Assembly (NCBI GenBank): GCA_003564775.1
Contig: PXEI01000290.1
Span: 1-10,186 of the forward strand
Length of the DNA: 10,186 bases
From: Spirochaetaceae bacterium
GTDB lineage: Bacteria; Spirochaetota; Spirochaetia; DSM-27196; SLAA01
Direction: 5' to 3'
The notes under the pieces were generated by a model. It was not told the origin of the DNA. It ran no database searches and saw only the letters and a list, made by a program, of their open reading frames with translations. Shown here piece after piece: positions 6,068 to 10,186 of the stretch (positions within the stretch are counted from its first letter, which is position 1; each line of letters opens with the position of its first letter). The position numbers and the translations under genes are program-made.

Positions 6068-6981
6068 GTAGAGTTCCTCCAGCGGCGTTTTAGTCGCCGC
6101 GCGTAAAAGTACAGCCCTCCGGTGAGGCTGAGGAGAATGAGTGCAGCTCCAAAGGCTGTGTTGAGTTCCTCCGCCGATCTGTACTCGCCCGCCAGGTAAT
6201 AGATCGTGAATGGGAGCGCCTCAAACTTGTCGCCGAGGCCCCGAGGTAGCCCAGCGTTTGCAACAACGCCGGTTAAGAGAATAACCGCTGTATCCTCGGC
6301 CGCGCGTCCCACCGCCAAGATAACCCCACTGAGTATTCCCGGGCGCGCGGAGGGCAACAGTACCTTGGCCACGTTCTGTTGGGTGGTTAGACCCATGGCT
6401 GGCCCGCTCAACCGCAACTCAAGCGGTAGAGACTCGAGGCTCATTCTTGTCATTGAGATGAGATACGGCAGGACAAGCATTGTCAGACACACGGCCGCCA
6501 ACAGCAACGATGTTCGTGCATCTGGAAATACTGTCGCTCGCAGGAAAGTAATGAGGCCGAAGCCGAACAGCCCCATGACTATAGAGGGTGTGCCACCGAG
6601 CACATCAACAGCAAAGGATAAGAAGCGCTTAATGCGACCCCGAGCATAACAGGCCAGATACACTCCCGCAGCCACCCCAATGGGCACCGCAATGAGTGAG
6701 GTAAGAATCACCAAGGTTCCGGTACCTACGACCGCCGCATACAAGCCACCCCAGGCGGGTACTCCTCGCAGCACAACATCAATCCAGTTGCTTTCGCCAA
6801 ATATCAAGCGCGGGCCGAGTGTAGGCGCCCCATTGATGAGTACATATCCAAAGAAGATTGCCATTACGGTTGCGATCCAGCCAGCCGAAAGCCATGATCC
6901 GAAGAGAACTATGTTCTCAATGCGCCCTGCGGCTTGCCTTTTCATATGTGTCGGCTTCTTCATGGAGTTCGGCCACTTCAC
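6064..6981 (-). CDS. pstA: Phosphate ABC transporter permease PstA
   Basis: 305 residues with a GTG start at 6981 that overlaps the pstC stop as GTGA. That coupling decides the start over in-frame ATGs 6 and 12 codons later. It forms the inner-membrane channel with PstC. About six membrane helices are visible: residues about 30-50, then helices around GTGTLVILTSLIAVPIG, DVLGGTPSIVMGLFGFG, LLLAAVCLTMLVLPYLI, GVILAVGRAAEDTAVIL and near the C-terminus (AALILLSLTGGLYFY). The cytoplasmic EAA loop, which docks the ATPase, reads GLTTQQNVAKVLLPSARPGI. After it the usual GRA-GET is GRAAEDT here, an Asp in place of Glu. The C-terminus is rich in Arg (RRLKRRWR). Family membership is firm; assignment as PstA rather than PstC rests on order and sequence. 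Confidence 0.9.
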   Translation of the reverse strand: MKWPNSMKKPTHMKRQAAGRIENIVLFGSWLSAGWIATVMAIFFGYVLINGAPTLGPRLIFGESNWIDVVLRGVPAWGGLYAAVVGTGTLVILTSLIAVPIGVAAGVYLACYARGRIKRFLSFAVDVLGGTPSIVMGLFGFGLITFLRATVFPDARTSLLLAAVCLTMLVLPYLISMTRMSLESLPLELRLSGPAMGLTTQQNVAKVLLPSARPGILSGVILAVGRAAEDTAVILLTGVVANAGLPRGLGDKFEALPFTIYYLAGEYRSAEELNTAFGAALILLSLTGGLYFYARRLKRRWRNST

Positions 6982-7886
6982 GTACTGCGCTCCTTAGAGC
7001 CGATGTACCGCAAGGCTATGTTCGCAAGCAGCACAAAGAGAAAGAGCAAGAGCCCGGCCGCAAACAATGAGTAATACGCGCCGCTCTGCGTGTCTGCGGC
7101 GAGCACCAATGCAATGTGTGAAGTTAAGGTTCGCACCGCTCCGGTGATTGAGCTTGGAACATGGGTGGCGTTACCGGCAATCATGAGGGCAATTACCGTG
7201 TCGCCGACGGCGCGGCCGAAACCAAGGATCATTGCCGCAATGAGTCCGTTGCGGGCAGCCGGAAGGTACACCCAAGCCAGGCGCTGCGCCGGCGTGAGTC
7301 CCAAGGCGACGGTTGCCAGATACAGCTGCCCGTGCAGCTGTTCAAAACGGCCGTCGATGGTCAGAACGATTGTAGGCGTGATAAGCACCGCAACCACCAA
7401 CAGGGCACTGAGCGCAGAGTAGCCGCTCCCCCCTGCTATGTTACGCAGCACAGGCACAAGGAGAAACACCGCGACAAAGGCATAGAGGACGGTTGGAATG
7501 CCGGTCATCAGCTCCACGACCGCCCTTAGCGGCCGCGCTGCCCATCTCGGGCCCACGCCGTTCAGGAAGATACAGATCCCTAACCCCGCTGGAAACGCAA
7601 TCAGCACCGCGCCCCCGGCAATCGTGAGGGAGCCGAGTATCATGGGAACAATTCCGAAACTCCCGGCGTTTGGGTTCCAGGTCGTCGACAGCACGGTACC
7701 CACATGCCCCTGTGTGACCAAGGGCCATGAGTACGCAGTGAGGAACACCAGCAGGGCGACCCCGACAAGTCCTGCGCCTATGCCAGCAACGGCGTAGAGT
7801 GTTGCAACTACTCGCTCCATAATCCGATCTCCGCGGCGAAGGCGGACCGTCGGAACGGCTGGGCCTGGTGCAGAACTTGCCGACAT
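6978..7886 (-). CDS. pstC: Phosphate ABC transporter permease PstC
   Basis: 302 residues from ATG 7886, five bases after the pstS stop. The ribosome site is weak (GGTAGG within the pstS end), which suggests translational coupling. After a 20-residue polar, basic N-terminus the chain shows about six membrane helices. PstC-like features are the segment SFGIVPMILGSLTIAGGAVLIAF, the loop ELMTGIPTVLYAFVAVFLLVP and the EAA loop ALGLTPAQRLAWVYLPAARNG. The next helix holds GFGRAVGDTVIALMIAGN, with Asp where most PstC proteins have Glu (GET), the same change as in the adjoining PstA. The ABC permease halves PstC and PstA pair to let phosphate through the inner membrane. Confidence 0.9.
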   Translation of the reverse strand: MSASSAPGPAVPTVRLRRGDRIMERVVATLYAVAGIGAGLVGVALLVFLTAYSWPLVTQGHVGTVLSTTWNPNAGSFGIVPMILGSLTIAGGAVLIAFPAGLGICIFLNGVGPRWAARPLRAVVELMTGIPTVLYAFVAVFLLVPVLRNIAGGSGYSALSALLVVAVLITPTIVLTIDGRFEQLHGQLYLATVALGLTPAQRLAWVYLPAARNGLIAAMILGFGRAVGDTVIALMIAGNATHVPSSITGAVRTLTSHIALVLAADTQSGAYYSLFAAGLLLFLFVLLANIALRYIGSKERST

Positions 7887-7891
7887 ATGGC

Positions 7892-8782
7892 CTACCGGCC
7901 CCCGGTTGGAATGTACCCTGCGGCTCGAATCAACTCTGCCCCTTCCTCGGTCTCAAGATACCGGTAGAAGGACTCGACCAGTGCCGAAGGCTCCCCGCTG
8001 GTGTTGAAGTACAATCCTCGCACAACCGGGTACCGACCGTCGACTGCGTTCTCTTGGGTCGGCTCCACACCTTCAAGGCTTAATGCGCGCACTTCCGAGT
8101 CAACATATCCGATCCCGACGTAACCAATGGCGGCCGGGTCACGCGAGACGGCAGCTTTCATAGCTCCGTTGGACGGCACCACATTTGCCGCTGCTGAGAT
8201 CGATGTGCCACCAAGAGCCTCACTAACGAATACCGACTGGGTTGCACTCCCTTCATCCCGAGTAAACACATGTATGGATCCCGCTTCTCCACCGAGCTCC
8301 GACCAGTCACGTATGCGACCCGAGAACACTGCGGCCAATTCCTGAGTGGACAAGTCCCGTACTGGACTGCTGGGGTGCACAATTGCGGTAACTCCATCAA
8401 GAGCAAACCGGAACGGATGCAGGTCATAGCGCTCAATCTCTGCTTGAGTTGGTGCGCGTCCGGTGCTTCCGATATCAACTTGCCCGCGCCCGACGCTCTC
8501 TATCCCAACTCCGGTCCCGCCCCCGGCAACCGTTACCCGCACCGCCGGGTTCGCTGTGGTGATTTGTCGAGCCGCCCTCTCGACCACGGGAATATGGGCG
8601 GTGCCACCGGCAATCTCAATGGTGCCGCTTTGGCCGTCAAAAATCCGCGCTGCCTCCTCGGACACCGGGGTCCGCTCTGAGGCACCTCCCGCCCACACCG
8701 CTACAACCAGTCCGCTTAGCAGCAGAACCGTCATACCGGCCTTAACAATTAGTGAAATTCTCACCTTTCCTGCACTACTCAT
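7892..8782 (-). CDS. pstS: Phosphate-binding periplasmic protein PstS
   Basis: 296 residues from ATG 8782, with GAGAGG upstream. A longer reading from ATG 8881 is rejected since that codon falls at the -35 of the promoter and its added residues do not look like an export signal. Residues 1-31 form a signal peptide (basic start, helix about 11-28, cleavage likely after VWA); no lipobox Cys is present. The mature chain has PstS family marks: IEIAGGTAHIPVVERAA, the loop GGGTGVGI (87-94), VDIGSTGR (102-109), FSGRIRDWSELGG and the anion-binding loop TRDEGSATQ (174-182). In that loop, Arg, Ser and Thr match the E. coli ligands RSDGSGT with one Gly changed to Ala. GYVGIGYV and the end GYIPTGG are also typical. 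It captures phosphate in the periplasm for PstCAB. Confidence 0.92.
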   Translation of the reverse strand: MSSAGKVRISLIVKAGMTVLLLSGLVVAVWAGGASERTPVSEEAARIFDGQSGTIEIAGGTAHIPVVERAARQITTANPAVRVTVAGGGTGVGIESVGRGQVDIGSTGRAPTQAEIERYDLHPFRFALDGVTAIVHPSSPVRDLSTQELAAVFSGRIRDWSELGGEAGSIHVFTRDEGSATQSVFVSEALGGTSISAAANVVPSNGAMKAAVSRDPAAIGYVGIGYVDSEVRALSLEGVEPTQENAVDGRYPVVRGLYFNTSGEPSALVESFYRYLETEEGAELIRAAGYIPTGGR

Positions 8783-8843
8783 AGACAAACCTCTCAGCAC
8801 AACGCATTCGACAGCCTGAGCTTGTTGCGACGTGGTATTTAGT

Positions 8844-8861
8844 ATGACTATAAGATTACTA
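8844..8861 (-). promoter_or_regulatory. Possible Pho-box-like direct repeat before pstS
   Basis: On the minus strand, TAGTAAT-CTTA-TAGTCAT: two 7-bp half-sites 11 bp apart with an AT-rich spacer. This resembles the Pho box unit CTGTCAT-N4-CTGTCAT. It overlaps the -10 of the sigma-70 promoter, which is an odd place for an activator site, so the call is tentative. Confidence 0.3.
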
Positions 8862-8881
8862 GAGTATAAAACACTGGTCAA
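8853..8881 (-). promoter_or_regulatory. Sigma-70-type promoter of the pstSCAB operon
   Basis: On the minus strand, TTGACC (8881-8876) is followed after exactly 17 bp by TAATCT (8858-8853), giving a predicted start near 8846 and a leader of about 64 nt before the pstS ATG at 8782. It also rules out the longer pstS reading from 8881. Confidence 0.6.
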
Positions 8882-8885
8882 GTGG

Positions 8886-8930
8886 GGTGGATTAGATTTC
8901 TTCGTTGACGCGAAGCTTTCCTAAACCACC
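8886..8930. repeat. Imperfect inverted repeat (stem-loop) between methyltransferase and pstS
   Basis: Outer arms GGTGGATTAG (8886-8895) and CTAAACCACC (8921-8930) pair at nine of ten positions. Inner arms CTTCG (8900-8904) and CGAAG (8911-8915) pair fully around the loop TTGACG. Neither side has a run of T, so it is not a textbook intrinsic terminator. It lies just past the methyltransferase stop and upstream of the pstS -35, so it may end the transcript from the right or serve as an operator. Confidence 0.4.
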
Positions 8931-8945
8931 GTACTCAACAGGCTC

Positions 8946-9569
8946 TCAGGAGCCACCATGCTTCTTATAGAGTGCATAAATGTAGGGTCGCGGGTCACCA
9001 AATGGGTTCAGATAGGTATAGTTTTCGTGCATAACGAGGTCAAACTCTGAGCCGATACGCCTTGTCATTTCGTCAATGGAGTATCGATGGAGATCGAGAC
9101 CGGCACACTTCGGCGCGCCGCTCGTAGAAAACTCCGCAAGTAATGCATAGCCTCCAGGAACTACACAGGACTGTAGATTGGCGAAGTATCCCCGAATTTC
9201 GTCTTCATCAAGCAGAAAGTGGAGAACCGCCCGATCAATCCAGATATCCACATGCGGAGTGTCTTCCGGCAGCGGCTTGGAGATATCATGGTGAAGCATT
9301 ATCAGTCGGTCGCGTGTACCAAGTCTGTTGCTCAGTGTCTTCAAGGCCTGGTCACTGATATCGTTCAGTAAAAGGGTATGGCCTCTATTTACGAGTTCGT
9401 CCACGAGCACAGAGGTACCTGCGCCCGGGAGAAAGACCGTGGCAGACTCAGTAGGTTGCATCTTATCCATGAACTTCATCGTCTGTGAGGCATCCTCCTC
9501 GTACCAACCTAGTTCGGAATCGGACTTGGTAGAGAATATTTTATTCCAGTGTTCTGTTCGTGTGGTCAT
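8946..9569 (-). CDS. Class I SAM-dependent methyltransferase
   Basis: 207 residues from ATG 9569, with AAAGGAGGG upstream. The N-terminus EHWNKIFSTKSDSELGWYEED is typical of small soluble methyltransferases of the Methyltransf_11/25 type. Motif I is FLPGAGTS (46-53), a variant of the Gly-rich SAM loop. D70 in LLLNDIS fits the ribose-binding acid, HHDI (93-96) the adenine site, and IDRAVLHFL (111-119) the post-motif II region. VVPGGYALLAEFS (136-148) is the usual motif III strand. No membrane or export segment is seen, so it should be cytoplasmic. The substrate is not readable from sequence; small-molecule or metalloid (tellurite, thiol) methylation is possible, as is a protein substrate. It diverges from the HMA/P-type ATPase genes, sharing a 152-bp gap that holds an FNR-type box. 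Confidence 0.85.
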   Translation of the reverse strand: MTTRTEHWNKIFSTKSDSELGWYEEDASQTMKFMDKMQPTESATVFLPGAGTSVLVDELVNRGHTLLLNDISDQALKTLSNRLGTRDRLIMLHHDISKPLPEDTPHVDIWIDRAVLHFLLDEDEIRGYFANLQSCVVPGGYALLAEFSTSGAPKCAGLDLHRYSIDEMTRRIGSEFDLVMHENYTYLNPFGDPRPYIYALYKKHGGS

Positions 9570-9650
9570 ACACCCTCCTTTGGGCTGAATCCCCGGGGAC
9601 TTCTGTAGATGGTGTTTCGCCCCGTGGATCAGGCAAAACTATCCCGATTA

Positions 9651-9664
9651 TTGATCTATATCAA
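9651..9664 (+). promoter_or_regulatory. FNR/CRP-family binding site, perfect TTGAT-N4-ATCAA
   Basis: TTGATCTATATCAA matches the FNR consensus at all ten specified bases. Its centre (9657.5) is 41.5 bp before a start at 9699, and GATACT (9687-9692) sits where the -10 of that start should be. This is the standard class II activator layout for the HMA/ATPase operon. On the other strand the right half forms TTGATA, a possible -35 for the methyltransferase. Confidence 0.6.
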
Positions 9665-9686
9665 GGAACACATCCAACAGAAAGTG

Positions 9687-9692
9687 GATACT
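9687..9692 (+). promoter_or_regulatory. Candidate -10 element of the HMA/ATPase promoter
   Basis: GATACT agrees with TATAAT at four of six positions and is spaced correctly behind the FNR-type box; no -35 hexamer is needed in such class II promoters. The predicted start at 9699 leaves a leader of about 23 nt. Confidence 0.35.
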
Positions 9693-9721
9693 CCGGATAT
9701 CAATGCGTTAGGAGGTCCGAA

Positions 9722-9937
9722 ATGACAACCAAGACATACCAACTTGAGACCGTATCCTGCCCCAGCTGCGTGGCAAAGATCGAAGGAATGTTAAGAAAGA
9801 CAGCCGGAGTGGAGAAGTCGGAGGTTATGTTTAACTCGTCTCGCGTGCGAGTTAGCTTTAACGAGAGCGAGCTGAGCTCCGAGACTCTCAAGGGCAGTAT
9901 TGCCCAACTTGGGTACGCAGTGCTGAGTGAGAAATAA
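9722..9937 (+). CDS. Free-standing HMA heavy-metal-binding protein (chaperone)
   Basis: 71 residues from ATG 9722, preceded by an excellent TTAGGAGGT. An in-frame upstream ATG at 9560 is rejected as it lies beyond the predicted promoter. The chain has the HMA beta-alpha-beta-beta-alpha-beta order: KTYQLETVSCPSCVAKIEGML with the metal-binding pair Cys13/Cys16, then GVEKSEVMFNSSRVRVSF and the last helix and strand IAQLGYAVL. The Met usually found in MxCxxC is replaced (TVSCPSC). Such proteins carry Cu(I), Zn(II) or Cd(II) to a partner; here the partner is the P-type ATPase starting 9 bp downstream. Operon control by an FNR-type regulator is inferred from the box at 9651-9664. Confidence 0.9.
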   Translation: MTTKTYQLETVSCPSCVAKIEGMLRKTAGVEKSEVMFNSSRVRVSFNESELSSETLKGSIAQLGYAVLSEK

Positions 9938-9946
9938 GGGGCTACG

Positions 9947-10186
9947 ATGCGACGTCTCAAGATGAGCAAGAAGCTCCGGATTATTCTCTCCGCAGTACTC
10001 GTGGCGAGCTCCTTTGTGCTTCTGAAAACGATTGGGTATGAGCTGCCGACTATTGTACTCATGTTAAGTTCCACCGTGTTGGCTGGAGCTCCAATCTTCC
10101 GGAAGGCGCTTGCCGCTGTTCGGTATCGCATTGTCGGTATTGATGCGCTGGTGACGATCGCGGTAATAGGAGCCATCCTCATAGGC
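9947..10186 (+). CDS. P1B-type heavy-metal-transporting ATPase, N-terminal part (partial)
   Basis: 80 codons from ATG 9947, with AAGGGG six bases upstream, and open to the window edge. A basic start (MRRLKMSKKLR) is followed by two or three membrane helices (about 11-28, 33-49, 66-80). The segment IFRKALAAVRYRIVGIDALVTIAVIGA (50-76) is characteristic of the second helix pair in heavy-metal P1B ATPases of the Cd/Zn/Cu group. There is no fused HMA domain at the N-terminus; the separate HMA protein just upstream appears to supply it. The CPx metal site, the DKTGT phosphorylation motif and the nucleotide domain lie beyond the window, so the metal cannot be told. It most likely exports a metal ion or loads a periplasmic enzyme. 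Confidence 0.85.
   Translation, partial: MRRLKMSKKLRIILSAVLVASSFVLLKTIGYELPTIVLMLSSTVLAGAPIFRKALAAVRYRIVGIDALVTIAVIGAILIG

Noticed and set aside
6206..6649. 147-codon plus-strand frame opposite pstA
   Set aside because: Composition is that of a complement of membrane-helix codons (Ser/Thr/Arg-rich), with no start signal or family motif.
7090..7529. Two overlapping plus-strand frames opposite pstC
   Set aside because: Shadows of pstC coding sequence; neither has a start context.
8783..8881. Longer pstS reading from ATG 8881
   Set aside because: Would start inside the -35 hexamer, has no ribosome site, and pushes the signal peptide 33 residues inward.
8941..8954. GGCTC-TCAG-GAGCC hairpin over the methyltransferase stop
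   Set aside because: Stem of five and no T run; too weak to call a terminator.
9590..9599. 10-bp palindrome TCCCCGGGGA in the methyltransferase leader
   Set aside because: Short G/C palindrome expected by chance in a G+C-rich genome; no second copy or promoter relation seen.
1..10186. CRISPR arrays, tRNA/rRNA genes, insertion sequences, prophage attachment sites
   Set aside because: No spaced repeat array, cloverleaf-like sequence, transposase or terminal inverted repeats were seen on either strand by eye.

Overview
The window comes from a bacterium with roughly 55% G+C and an envelope chemistry based on exported metal-binding and solute-binding proteins. Several features (a NusG-domain-II membrane protein, a PrpR_N-type regulator, dense Shine-Dalgarno-led operons, a pstSCAB set without phoU) would fit a free-living spirochaete or a similar Gram-negative anaerobe. 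This placement is a guess from gene style; no RNA gene is present to confirm it.

Left block (1-5229). A regulator fragment on the minus strand (1-64) diverges from a large plus-strand gene (242-1951). That gene encodes an unusual fusion: an N-terminal membrane module, a YVTN beta-propeller, and a C-terminal CueP-type periplasmic copper-binding domain. An OmpR-type response regulator (2021-2734) and its histidine kinase (2731-3888) follow. A small NusG-domain-II protein (3862-4248, minus) is convergent with the kinase. It diverges from a tight three-gene operon (4408-5229) encoding a SHOCT membrane protein, a 72-residue protein ending in a vicinal Cys-Cys motif, and a thioredoxin-like protein. 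The first gene of this operon and the CueP fusion gene share their ribosome-binding context, a near-identical N-terminal membrane module, and an upstream 7+4+7 direct-repeat box placed at exactly the same distance from the same promoter elements. I infer a metal/thiol-stress regulon run by the local two-component system.

Middle block (5210-8881, minus). A complete phosphate-type ABC transporter, pstS-pstC-pstA-pstB, is packed with start/stop overlaps and has a recognisable promoter before pstS. No phoU is visible. The pstB end overlaps the convergent thioredoxin-like gene.

Right block (8886-10186). After an imperfect hairpin comes a class I SAM methyltransferase (minus). It diverges from a free-standing HMA metal chaperone and the start of a P1B heavy-metal ATPase that runs off the window. 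Between them lies a perfect FNR/CRP-family box, TTGAT-N4-ATCAA. Metal handling therefore frames both ends of the window, with phosphate uptake in between.
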